From an uncultured bacterium (lineage in GTDB: Bacteria; Bacillota; Clostridia; Lachnospirales; Lachnospiraceae): a stretch of 56,087 nucleotides of DNA. The stretch's first letter is position 1; each line of letters opens with the position of its first letter. Under the pieces are notes generated by a model. It did no database searches, was not told where the DNA came from, and saw only the letters and a list, made by a program, of their open reading frames with translations. Where the stretch lies: contig CANDBT010000030.1 in assembly GCA_947383005.1 (NCBI GenBank), forward strand, positions 1 through 56,087, written 5' to 3'. Shown piece after piece: positions 42,932-50,952 of the stretch. The position numbers and the translations under genes were made by a program.

Positions 42932-43384
42932 GTGAAGTGTCCATATTGCAACGAAGAAGATACGAAAGTGATTGATTCCCGGCCTGCAGATGAAAACAGT
43001 TCTATTCGCCGCCGGCGTCAGTGCGGAAAATGCGGAAAGCGCTTTACCACATACGAGAAGCTGGAAACTATGCCTTTGATGGTCATTAAAAAGGATTGTT
43101 CCCGGGAGGTTTATGACCGGTCCAAGATTGAGGACGGGGTGCTGCGTTCGTGCCATAAGCGTCCGGTATCGACGGAGCAGATTGACCGGATGTTAGATGA
43201 AATTGAGAATCTGATTTTCAATATGGAAGCGCGGGAGGTGGAGACTTCCGTAATCGGAGAGTTGGTTATGGAGAAGCTGAAGGAGCTGGACGAAGTGGCT
43301 TATGTTCGCTTTGCATCTGTCTATCGTGAATTTAAGGATGTAAATACCTTTATGGAGGAGCTGGGCAAGCTGTTGAAAAAATGA
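42932..43384 (+). CDS. nrdR: Transcriptional repressor NrdR
   Basis: A 150-residue regulator of ribonucleotide reductase genes. A zinc ribbon with Cys3, Cys6, Cys31 and Cys34 ([20 protein letters not shown] and [17 protein letters not shown]) is followed by the ATP-cone domain (about 49-139), including [20 protein letters not shown]. The start is GTG 42932 with GGGGGGAGAGACA before it; the length matches the family. Its stop codon overlaps the next gene's start (ATGA), so yqeG is translationally coupled. Confidence 0.95.
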   Translation: MKCPYCNEEDTKVIDSRPADENSSIRRRRQCGKCGKRFTTYEKLETMPLMVIKKDCSREVYDRSKIEDGVLRSCHKRPVSTEQIDRMLDEIENLIFNMEAREVETSVIGELVMEKLKELDEVAYVRFASVYREFKDVNTFMEELGKLLKK

Positions 43385-43896
43385 TTATTGAACGTTTTTA
43401 TCCGAAGGAATGGATAGACAGTACCTATGAAATTGACTGGGAAAGCTGGTATGACAAAGGAATTCGGGGAGCGATTTTTGATGTAGACAACACCCTGGTC
43501 CCTCATGGGGCGCCGGCGGATAAGCGGGCTAAGGAGCTGTTTGCGCGGTTGCACCGGCTGGGCATGGCAACTTGTCTATTGTCTAACAATAAGCGGGAGC
43601 GGGTGGAGCCTTTTGCCAAAGAGGTGGACTCTCTTTATATTGAAAAAGCAGGAAAACCGAAAACCAGGAACTATCGAAAGGCCATGGAGCAGATGCATAC
43701 CGTTCCGGATACGACGCTGTTTGTCGGGGATCAGTTGTTTACGGATGTTTATGGAGCCAATCGGGCAGGGATATACGCAATATTGGTAAAACCGATCCAC
43801 CCCAAGGAGGAGATTCAAATTGTGCTGAAGCGGTATCTGGAAGCCGTGGTGCTACATTTTTATGTTACCGTTCGCGGGGCGGGGAAAAACGGATAA
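43381..43896 (+). CDS. yqeG: YqeG family HAD-type phosphatase
   Basis: A 171-residue protein of the YqeG subgroup of HAD-IIIA phosphatases. Motif I is [11 protein letters not shown] (about residues 36-46), motif [14 protein letters not shown] and motif [19 protein letters not shown] (about 119-135). The final residues [11 protein letters not shown] are encoded by the left end of a family A repeat (from 43864), so the C-terminus appears to be supplied by the insertion. The start overlaps the nrdR stop. The biological substrate of YqeG proteins is not known. Confidence 0.9.
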   Translation: MIIERFYPKEWIDSTYEIDWESWYDKGIRGAIFDVDNTLVPHGAPADKRAKELFARLHRLGMATCLLSNNKRERVEPFAKEVDSLYIEKAGKPKTRNYRKAMEQMHTVPDTTLFVGDQLFTDVYGANRAGIYAILVKPIHPKEEIQIVLKRYLEAVVLHFYVTVRGAGKNG

Positions 43897-44000
43897 AGAC
43901 AGGCGTCAAGCTTGCTTGTAAGACTGTCTTTATCCGTTTTTCCCCATCGGGCGAACGCCCGATGCTTCTTGTCCGGCAAAGCCGGGCAAGAAGATGCCCC
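43864..44000. repeat. Family A structured repeat, copy 3
   Basis: Starts GTTACCGTTCGCGGGG inside the end of yqeG. A perfect 22-bp stem pairs 43881-43902 with 43924-43945 around CGTCAAGCTTGCTTGTAAG. Two further hairpins follow: CATCGGGCG-AA-CGCCCGATG and CTTCTTGTCCGGC-AAA-GCCGGGCAAGAAG. Compared with copy 2 the stems differ but remain paired. Confidence 0.82.
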
Positions 44001-44038
44001 GCGAAGAGCAACATTTTTATCGCCATCAAAAAAAGAGG

Positions 44039-44067
44039 TTGAAAAAAAAGAGTATTTATTATAGAAT
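44039..44067 (+). promoter_or_regulatory. efp promoter
   Basis: TTGAAA (44039-44044), spacer 17, TAGAAT (44062-44067), 46 bases before the efp start codon. Confidence 0.7.
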
Positions 44068-44112
44068 AAGATAGATTAAGGGCGAGTATGCAAATTCAAG
44101 GAGGAATATCAC

Positions 44113-44670
44113 ATGATTTCAGCAGGTGATTTTAGAAACGGCATTACCCTGGAGATTGAAGGCGCAGTATATCAGATTATTGAGTTTCAGCATGTAAAAC
44201 CGGGGAAAGGTGCAGCTTTTGTAAGAACAAAAATTAAAAATGTCATGACTGGGTCAGTTGTGGAGCGGACATTCCGTCCTACCGAGAAATTCCCGGCAGC
44301 CAGGATTGACCGTGTAGATATGCAGTATTTGTACGCAGACGGTGATTTGTTCAATTTTATGAATATGGAGAATTATGAGCAGATCGCATTGGCTCAGGAT
44401 GTTATCGGGGACGCGCTCAAGTTCGTTAAGGAAAATGAGAGCGTGAAGGTATGTTCTTACAATGGTAAGGTGTTTTCCGTAGAGCCGCCTCTGTTCGTAG
44501 AGTTAGAGATTACCAATACCGAGCCGGGATTTAAAGGAGATACTGCCCAGGGCGCGACTAAGCCGGCTACTGTAGAGACAGGAGCGACGGTGTATGTGCC
44601 GTTGTTTGTGGATAATGGGGACAAGATTAAGATTGACACCCGTACAGGCGAGTATCTGTCCAGAGCGTGA
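44113..44670 (+). CDS. efp: Elongation factor P
   Basis: A 185-residue translation factor that relieves ribosome stalling at polyproline stretches. The KOW-like N-terminal domain has [20 protein letters not shown], with Lys32 at the loop tip that is modified in many bacteria. Two OB-fold domains follow, ending with the conserved [20 protein letters not shown] signature (about 162-181). The start follows AAGGAGGAATATCAC. A strong terminator lies after the gene. Confidence 0.96.
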   Translation: MISAGDFRNGITLEIEGAVYQIIEFQHVKPGKGAAFVRTKIKNVMTGSVVERTFRPTEKFPAARIDRVDMQYLYADGDLFNFMNMENYEQIALAQDVIGDALKFVKENESVKVCSYNGKVFSVEPPLFVELEITNTEPGFKGDTAQGATKPATVETGATVYVPLFVDNGDKIKIDTRTGEYLSRA

Positions 44671-44692
44671 GAATCGGACAAGATAAAGGAAT

Positions 44693-44744
44693 AGGGGGCT
44701 GTCGCAAAATAGAAATTATATTTCTTTTTGCTACAGCCCTTTTG
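44693..44744 (+). terminator. efp terminator
   Basis: AGGGGGCTGTCGCAAAA pairs with TTTTTGCTACAGCCCTTTT across a 15-base A/T-rich loop; two imperfect pairs. It separates efp from aroK. Confidence 0.8.
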
Positions 44745-44777
44745 CCATAAAGAGGAGAAAATAAAAGAGGACAAATT

Positions 44778-45296
44778 ATGGAAGCAAACGGAAATATTGC
44801 CTTGATTGGCTTTATGGGGGCGGGGAAAAGCACCGTATCCCATTATTTAAGAGACAAGCTGGGTATGGATGAAGTGGAAACGGACGAAATGATTGTCGAG
44901 GCGGAGGGTATGGCGATTACCGAAATTTTTGATCGGTATAAAGAGCCGTACTTTCGGGACTGTGAAAGCAGGGCGGTCAAGGCGCTGCAACATCGCAGCC
45001 GTGTGGTGATTTCCTGCGGCGGCGGACTTGTGCTCCGTCAGGAAAACGTGACGAATTTAAAAAAGAACAGCCGGATTGTATTGCTGACGGCTTCGCCGGA
45101 GACGATATTGGAGCGGGTAAAAGATTCTTCGGAACGGCCGGTGCTTAATGGACATATGAATACGGAATATATTGCCCAGCTTATGGAAAAACGGCGGGAA
45201 GCTTATGAGGCAGCCGCTGATTTGGTGATTTCCACAGACGGAAAGACGGTGGAGGAAATAGGGGAAGAGCTTATTCATAAGCTCAGTCTTAGATAA
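44778..45296 (+). CDS. aroK: Shikimate kinase
   Basis: A 172-residue kinase that phosphorylates shikimate at O-3 in aromatic amino acid synthesis. The P-loop is GFMGAGKST (residues 11-19), the shikimate-binding DEMI...YFRDCE region spans about 35-60, and SCGGGLVLRQEN (about 77-88) is the glycine-rich substrate motif. A LID arginine lies in DSSERPVLNG. The ribosome-binding site (GAGGACAAATT) is moderate. aroE follows 71 bases downstream, so two adjacent steps of the shikimate pathway are together. Confidence 0.94.
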   Translation: MEANGNIALIGFMGAGKSTVSHYLRDKLGMDEVETDEMIVEAEGMAITEIFDRYKEPYFRDCESRAVKALQHRSRVVISCGGGLVLRQENVTNLKKNSRIVLLTASPETILERVKDSSERPVLNGHMNTEYIAQLMEKRREAYEAAADLVISTDGKTVEEIGEELIHKLSLR

Positions 45297-45300
45297 TAAC

Positions 45301-45363
45301 AAGGAGGAAACACCCTTCGGGTGTACCATGATGTCCAAAAAGCATGGACAAAAAGGAGGAAAC
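45301..45363 (+). promoter_or_regulatory. Two-hairpin double-Shine-Dalgarno leader module, copy 2
   Basis: Nearly identical to 17729-17790: AAGGAGGAAA, hairpin ACACCC-TTC-GGGTGT, TACCATGATGTCC...TGGAC, then AAAAGGAGGAAA just before aroE. The first AGGAGG is followed by ATG codons at 45328 and 45331 that open a different frame. Confidence 0.7.
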
Positions 45364-45367
45364 GATA

Positions 45368-46255
45368 ATGGATATCAGCGGATATACACAGTTGCTTTGC
45401 CTGATTGGCAGTCCGGTAGGACATTCCGGTTCGCCGGCGATGTATAATTATTGTTTCGAGAAGCAGGGAATGGATTATGCTTATCTGGCTTTTGACATAA
45501 AAAAGGAAGAGACAGCCGAGGCGATTCGTGCGTTAAAGCTTTTGCACGTCAAGGGATTTAACGTGACTATGCCGTGTAAGACGGCAGCAAAAGACTGTTG
45601 CGACGAGCTGTCCCAGGCAGCGGAATTAATTGGGGCGGTCAATACGGTGGTCAATGATCAGGGACGGCTGGTGGGACATAATACCGATGGTTTGGGCTGG
45701 GTACAAGGCTGCCGCGCTAACGGCATTGAGATAAAAGGGAAGAAAATGACGATTGCCGGATCAGGCGGAGCCGCTACGGCAATAACCATAACCAGCGCCC
45801 TGGAAGGGATACGGGAGATGTCGGTTTTTGCTATGAAGGATTCTTTTTATAGCAATGCGGAGGCTACGGTAGAAAAAATCCGAAGCCATGTTCCCGGCTG
45901 CCGGGTCAATTTATATGACTTGTCGGATAAGGCAAAGTTTTACGAGGAGATAGGGGACAGCGAATTGTTTACCAATGCTACCCGCGTGGGAATGAAGCCG
46001 TTGGACGGGGAGAGCCTGATCGGGGATCTGCATGTATTCAGGAAAGGACTGGCAGTTTCCGATGTGGTTTATAATCCTCAGATGACGAAGCTGCTGGCAG
46101 ATGCCAGGGCAGCGGGGTGCCGGATAGTGACGGGGCTTGATATGCTGGTTTGGCAGGGGGCGGAAGCTTTCCGTCTGTATACCGGCCAGGAAATGCCGGT
46201 GGCAGAAGTGATGGAAGGCGTAAAAGGAGGCTGGAAGCATGGAAAAAATTCTTGA
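45368..46255 (+). CDS. aroE: Shikimate dehydrogenase
   Basis: A 295-residue NADP-dependent enzyme reducing 3-dehydroshikimate to shikimate. The substrate site has GSPVGHSGSPAMYN (about residues 13-26), GFNVTMPCKTAA with the catalytic lysine (about 65-76) and AVNTVVN with NTDGLGW (about 90-112). The cofactor glycine loop is IAGSGGAATAI (about 130-140). ATG 45368 has AAAGGAGGAAA upstream; an in-frame ATG at 45344 would place the Shine-Dalgarno inside the gene. It overlaps argS by 17 bases. A repeated leader module precedes it. Confidence 0.94.
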   Translation: MDISGYTQLLCLIGSPVGHSGSPAMYNYCFEKQGMDYAYLAFDIKKEETAEAIRALKLLHVKGFNVTMPCKTAAKDCCDELSQAAELIGAVNTVVNDQGRLVGHNTDGLGWVQGCRANGIEIKGKKMTIAGSGGAATAITITSALEGIREMSVFAMKDSFYSNAEATVEKIRSHVPGCRVNLYDLSDKAKFYEEIGDSELFTNATRVGMKPLDGESLIGDLHVFRKGLAVSDVVYNPQMTKLLADARAAGCRIVTGLDMLVWQGAEAFRLYTGQEMPVAEVMEGVKGGWKHGKNS

Positions 46256-48020
46256 TTTGATCACTGCGGAGATGAGTAAGGCATTCGCCGCATGCGGGTA
46301 TGATGAATCCTATGCACGGGTGGTGCTGTCAAACCGTCCGGATCTGTGCGAATACCAATGTAACGGAGCTATGGCGGCGGCCAAGGCATACAAAAAGAGG
46401 CCCTTTGATATTGCCAGCGAGGTAGTGACAAAACTGCAGGGCTCTCGGGAGCAGAGTCCTTTGTTTTCCCTGATTGAGGCGGCCATGCCGGGGTTTATTA
46501 ACCTTCGCCTTAACGGGGAGTTTTTAGCGGGATATTTAAATGGCATGAGCCGGGAGGAAAAGCTGGGACTTGAGGAACCGGGCCGTGGGGAGACGATTAT
46601 TGTGGATTATGGCGGCGCCAACGTGGCGAAACCTCTGCACGTGGGCCATTTGCGGTCGGCGGTTATCGGAGAAAGCGTCAAGCGGATGGGCAGTTTCCTG
46701 GGCTATCATATGATCGGCGATGTGCATTTGGGGGACTGGGGCCTGCAGATGGGCCTGATTATTGAGGAGCTTCGCGACAGGAAGCCGGATCTGGTTTACT
46801 TTGATGAAAGTTACACCGGTGAATATCCGCAGGAACCGCCCTTTACCATCGGAGAGCTGGAGGAGATTTATCCGGCGGCCAGCAAGAAATCCAAGGAGGA
46901 TGGGAACTTTAAAGAACGTGCGCAGACAGCCACATTCAAGCTGCAGAATGGCTACAAACCTTTTCATGCTATTTGGGAGCACATTATGGCAGTGTCCCTG
47001 GCCGATTTAAAGAAAAATTATGATCGTTTGGACGTGCATTTTGAGTTGTGGAAAGGAGAAAGCGACGCGGAAGCATATATTCCCTGGCTGATTGAGGATT
47101 TGCAGAAGAAAGGGCTGGCTTACGAGAGCCAGGGGGCCTTGGTGGTGGATATTACCCAGGAATCTGATTCGAAAGAGCTTCCGCCCTGCATTATCCGCAA
47201 ATCGGACGGCGCGGCCCTTTATGCAACTTCTGACTTGGGGACGATCTTGGAGAGGGAGAAGTTGTACTCTCCCCGGAAGTATATTTATATTACGGATAAA
47301 CGGCAGGAGCTGCATTTCATCCAGGTGTTCCGGGTGGCTAAGATGGCCGGATATATCAAAGAAGAGACGCCGATGGTTCATATTGGTTTTGGCACCATGA
47401 ACGGCAAAGACGGCAAACCCTTCAAGACCCGGGACGGCGGGATTATGCGTCTGGAGCATTTGATTGCCGATATTGACGAGGCGGTGTATAACCGTATTCG
47501 GGAGAATCGCACCATGACGGATGAAGAGGCGGAAAAGACGGCGAAAATCGTAGGCTTGGCAGCGCTTAAATATGGAGATTTGTCAAATCAGGCAGCAAAA
47601 GATTATATATTTGACCTGGAACGTTTTTCCTCTTTTGAGGGGAATACGGGTCCTTATATTTTGTATACTATTGTAAGAATAAAATCAATTTTGAAAAAAT
47701 ATCAGGAGGCATCTGGTGGCCAGGCTGTTTCCGGGGAGATTCTGGAGGCGGCGGGAGATACGGAGAAGATGCTGATGCTGGAGCTAGCAAATTACAATGA
47801 AGTGCTGGAGAATGCTTTTGCGGAGACGGCTCCTCACAAGTTATGCCAGTATATTTATGACCTGGCTAACGCGTTTAACGGATTTTACCGTGATAATAAG
47901 ATTCTGGCCCAGCAGGATAAGACCAGGCAGGCCGGTTGGATTCATCTGATTATATTGGCCAAAGATGTGTTGTCTGTCTGCATTCATCTGCTGGGGTTTG
48001 ACGCGCCGGAACAGATGTAG
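46239..48020 (+). CDS. argS: Arginyl-tRNA synthetase
   Basis: A 593-residue class Ia synthetase charging tRNA-Arg. The N-terminal Add-1 domain (about 1-110) is followed by the catalytic signature VDYGGANVAKPLHVGHLRSA (about residues 122-141) containing HVGH. The family LGDWGLQMGLIIEEL motif follows, and the DALR anticodon-binding domain lies at about 470-593 with EGNTGPYILYTIVRIKSILK. A KMSKS-like site is replaced by the GKPFKTRDGG stretch (about 390-399), as is usual in this family. It starts inside the end of aroE. A family A repeat begins 24 bases after its stop. Confidence 0.95.
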   Translation: MEKILDLITAEMSKAFAACGYDESYARVVLSNRPDLCEYQCNGAMAAAKAYKKRPFDIASEVVTKLQGSREQSPLFSLIEAAMPGFINLRLNGEFLAGYLNGMSREEKLGLEEPGRGETIIVDYGGANVAKPLHVGHLRSAVIGESVKRMGSFLGYHMIGDVHLGDWGLQMGLIIEELRDRKPDLVYFDESYTGEYPQEPPFTIGELEEIYPAASKKSKEDGNFKERAQTATFKLQNGYKPFHAIWEHIMAVSLADLKKNYDRLDVHFELWKGESDAEAYIPWLIEDLQKKGLAYESQGALVVDITQESDSKELPPCIIRKSDGAALYATSDLGTILEREKLYSPRKYIYITDKRQELHFIQVFRVAKMAGYIKEETPMVHIGFGTMNGKDGKPFKTRDGGIMRLEHLIADIDEAVYNRIRENRTMTDEEAEKTAKIVGLAALKYGDLSNQAAKDYIFDLERFSSFEGNTGPYILYTIVRIKSILKKYQEASGGQAVSGEILEAAGDTEKMLMLELANYNEVLENAFAETAPHKLCQYIYDLANAFNGFYRDNKILAQQDKTRQAGWIHLIILAKDVLSVCIHLLGFDAPEQM

Positions 48021-48043
48021 TGTGCTGATCATAGTGAATGAAG

Positions 48044-48192
48044 GTAACAGTTCAAAGGGCGGGGAATTTAACATGGATTTTGGGCGTCAAGCTTGCTTGT
48101 AAGCCAAAATTCATGTTAAACTCCACATCGGATGGATATTCCAGCTTATGTCCGGCGTAGACGGGCAAGAAGATACCCGTCTGAACTGTTAC
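48044..48192. repeat. Family A structured repeat, copy 4
   Basis: A complete element with termini GTAACAGTTCAAAGGG and CCCGTCTGAACTGTTAC. The main stem pairs about 48063-48083 with 48104-48124 (several G-U pairs) around CGTCAAGCTTGCTTGTAAG. The later hairpins are more decayed than in copies 2 and 3. Confidence 0.8.
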
Positions 48193-48231
48193 GAATGAAG
48201 AGTATGTGAGTGCGAAAGGGAGGATTGTGGA

Positions 48232-50178
48232 ATGGCATTATATGATTACAATAATGCTCTGCGCCAAGGAAAAAAACGATATCAGGAGGCGGTATCAAAA
48301 GGCGAGTATCCCTATTTGCCGGTGCTGGATGATATTTTAGCCAACACAGATATCGTTTCCGAAGTGAATTTGGGTTTGCTCGATGTGCCTTTGGATCGGA
48401 TTGTGGGGACAAAGACACAAGGACGCACACAGGCATTTGCCAGTAATTTTATGCCTCTTTTGGGAGAAAAGTCGGAGTTTGGAGCTAAATGGGCATATTT
48501 GTATGATCATCAGGTTGATGAAGGGATTCATGACCCGATTATTGCTTATGAGCTGATGAACCGGTATTATGTACAAGAGGGGAATAAGCGGGTCAGCGTA
48601 CTGAAATACCTTCATGCTTACAGTATTACCGCGTCGGTAATTCGTCTGATTCCCCGCAGGAACGATAATCACGAAAATAAACTGTATTATGAATTCCTGG
48701 ATTTTTACCAGGTATCGTTTAATTGTGATGTATGGTTCAGCCAGGAGGGAAGCTATAACCGGTTATTGGAGGCGATGGGGAAGGAGCCGGGCGAGGTTTG
48801 GGATGAAGAGGAACAGCAGTATTTTAAAGCTATTCATGACCGGTTCTGTAAGGTTTTCCAGAGTGCCAGGACGGCGGAGTTGGAATTGACGGCCTCCGAT
48901 GCTTTCCTGAAATATGTGGAATTTTTCGGTTATGATGAGATAAAAGATCGGACGACGGAACAGATTAAAAAGGATTTAGCCCGTATCAAAGACGAACTTT
49001 TATTGGTTTCCCGGGGAAGCGAGATAGCTTTGGTGGAAAAACCGGAGGTCAAAGAGAGTTCGTCGCCAAAGCTGTTGAACTGGCTGATTTCCGATGATGC
49101 CATTGAGCCGGAAATGCTGAAGCTGGCTTTTATTTACCCCAGCAACAAAGATGATTCCAGTTGGGTGTATGCTCATGAACTGGGAAGGTTGTATTTGGGC
49201 CAATGCTTTGGGGGAAAGCTTCGGACGCAGGTTTTTGAGGATGCCAAGACGGAGGAGCAGGCTATGAAAGCTATTGAACAGGCGGTAGCAGATGGCTGCA
49301 ACGTAATCTTTACTGTGGCTCCGCAGATGGCGGCTACCAGTGTGAAGGCCGTGCTGAAATATCCTAAACTCCGGGTATTCAACTGTTCAGTCAATATGTC
49401 CTATTCTTCTATCCGCACTTATTATGCGCGGATGTACGAATCAAAATTCCTGATGGGCGCTCTGGCGGCAGCGATGAGTGTGGGGGAAAAGCTGGGTTAT
49501 ATTGCCGATTATCCGATTTATGGTATGGTTTCCAATATCAATGCTTTTGCCATGGGGGCAAAGATGATTAATCCCCGGGCAAAAGTTTATCTGAAATGGT
49601 CCGGCCTCAAGGAACATCATTGCCGCCAGGAACTGGAAGAGGAAGGAATCACCCATATTTCCGGTGAAGATATTATTGCACCGGTGAAAGCTTCCCGGGA
49701 GTATGGTTTGTATTGCAAATGCCTGGATGGCACGGTGGAAAACCTGGCAACGTCTCTGTGCAATTGGGGGAAATTCTATGAGCAGTTAGTGAATCAGATT
49801 TGCCGGAGAGACCAGGAGGATAAAAGCCTGAAGGGAAAGAAAGCGATTAATTACTGGTGGGGGATGTCGGCTGATGTGATCGATGTTATCTGTTCAAAAA
49901 ACCTTCCCTCCAGTACGAACCGGCTGATTGAGTTTTTGAAATGGTCTATCCGATGCGGTTCTTTCCATCCCTTTGACGGAAAAATCTATGCCCAGAAAGG
50001 CCGGATCGTGGGAGAAGAAGGGCGTGGCCTGGCGCCGGAAGAGATTATTCGTATGGGATGGCTGTGTGATAATGTGATTGGGGAGATTCCGCCCATTGAA
50101 TTGTTTAAGCCGGAATCCCAGGCTATGATACGGAGAAGCGGAGTAAAAGACACAGAAATATCTACGGAGGATAAATAG
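48232..50178 (+). CDS. Cytoplasmic BMP-domain protein with N-terminal ParB-like region
   Basis: A 648-residue protein lacking a signal peptide. The N-terminal third contains YYVQEGNKRVSVLKYL (about residues 111-126), which resembles the ParB/Srx-type nuclease-like motif. A helical region follows. The second half (about 295-640) matches the BMP/Med substrate-binding fold normally found in secreted nucleoside-binding lipoproteins: LKLAFIYPSNKDDSSWVYAH, GCNVIFTVAPQMAATSVKAV, YYARMYESKFLMGALAAAMS, and INYWWGMSADVID. Because it is cytoplasmic it is more likely an intracellular ligand sensor than a transporter component. A metallophosphoesterase gene starts one base after its stop. Function is unknown; the domain calls are by recognition. 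Confidence 0.75.
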   Translation: MALYDYNNALRQGKKRYQEAVSKGEYPYLPVLDDILANTDIVSEVNLGLLDVPLDRIVGTKTQGRTQAFASNFMPLLGEKSEFGAKWAYLYDHQVDEGIHDPIIAYELMNRYYVQEGNKRVSVLKYLHAYSITASVIRLIPRRNDNHENKLYYEFLDFYQVSFNCDVWFSQEGSYNRLLEAMGKEPGEVWDEEEQQYFKAIHDRFCKVFQSARTAELELTASDAFLKYVEFFGYDEIKDRTTEQIKKDLARIKDELLLVSRGSEIALVEKPEVKESSSPKLLNWLISDDAIEPEMLKLAFIYPSNKDDSSWVYAHELGRLYLGQCFGGKLRTQVFEDAKTEEQAMKAIEQAVADGCNVIFTVAPQMAATSVKAVLKYPKLRVFNCSVNMSYSSIRTYYARMYESKFLMGALAAAMSVGEKLGYIADYPIYGMVSNINAFAMGAKMINPRAKVYLKWSGLKEHHCRQELEEEGITHISGEDIIAPVKASREYGLYCKCLDGTVENLATSLCNWGKFYEQLVNQICRRDQEDKSLKGKKAINYWWGMSADVIDVICSKNLPSSTNRLIEFLKWSIRCGSFHPFDGKIYAQKGRIVGEEGRGLAPEEIIRMGWLCDNVIGEIPPIELFKPESQAMIRRSGVKDTEISTEDK

Positions 50179-50179
50179 G

Positions 50180-50821
50180 TTGAAGATCCTGGTACTAGCC
50201 GATTGTGAATCGAAATCACTGTATGAATACTTTACTCCGGAGAAACTGGCGGGAGTGGATTTAATTCTTGCCTGCGGGGATCTGAAATGGAATTATCTTG
50301 ACTTTTATGCCAGCATGTGCAGCGCGCCGGTATTGTTTGTCATGGGGAACCACGACCCTTCTTATGATTCGAAGGCTTGCAGCGGCTGTATCTGCATTGA
50401 AAACGATATTTATGTCTATAAAGGGGTGCGGATACTTGGCCTGGGAGGCTCCATGCGTTATCGTCCCGAAGCCTGCAACCAATACACGGAAAGAGAAATG
50501 AAACGCAGAATAAAAAAACTCTGGTGGAAGCTATGGCGAAAAAAAGGGTTTGATATTTTGGTTACTCACGCGCCTGCAGCCGGCCTCAATGATCTGGAAG
50601 ACCTTCCCCATCGAGGTTTTGCCTGTTTTCGCCAGCTTTTGGAAATTTATAAGCCCAAATTATTTGTCCATGGCCATGTCCACGCCAATTACGGCAGCGG
50701 CTTTAAACGCGTGGATCGTTTTGGGGATACGACGGTAGTCAATGCCTATGATTATTATTATATCGAATACCCGGAGAAAAATGGCAACGATGCGGATGGG
50801 ACATCCTCTTGTCCGGCGTAG
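50180..50821 (+). CDS. Metallophosphoesterase
   Basis: A 213-residue calcineurin-like phosphoesterase. Metal motifs are ACGDLKWNY (about residues 31-39), MGNHDPSY (about 55-62), THAPAAG (about 132-138) and HGHVHANY (about 165-172). The first motif is LADCES rather than the usual D-x-H, so Glu replaces His at that position. The start is TTG 50180, one base after the preceding stop, with GGAGG ten bases upstream, so it is coupled to the BMP-domain gene. The last residues (GTSSCPA) come from a fragment of a family A repeat. The substrate is unknown; a nucleotide or phosphodiester would fit the partner gene. Confidence 0.85.
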   Translation: MKILVLADCESKSLYEYFTPEKLAGVDLILACGDLKWNYLDFYASMCSAPVLFVMGNHDPSYDSKACSGCICIENDIYVYKGVRILGLGGSMRYRPEACNQYTEREMKRRIKKLWWKLWRKKGFDILVTHAPAAGLNDLEDLPHRGFACFRQLLEIYKPKLFVHGHVHANYGSGFKRVDRFGDTTVVNAYDYYYIEYPEKNGNDADGTSSCPA

Positions 50822-50860
50822 GCGGATAAAATTATTAGGGGAATTTTCTTGAGTTTATTG

Positions 50861-50911
50861 CCCGCCGATAACAAAGAATCCTGCGAAGCAGGATTCTTTG
50901 TTATCGGCGGG
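50861..50911. terminator. Bidirectional terminator, perfect 24-bp hairpin
   Basis: A 24-bp perfect stem (50861-50884 with 50888-50911) with the three-base loop GAA, between convergent genes. The top of the stem, AGAATCCTGC-GAA-GCAGGATTCT, is identical to the hairpin at about 3358-3379. Confidence 0.85.
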
Positions 50912-50952
50912 TCGTTTCAGCGACAGGATTCCTTTCCGTCGCAGGCATTAGC

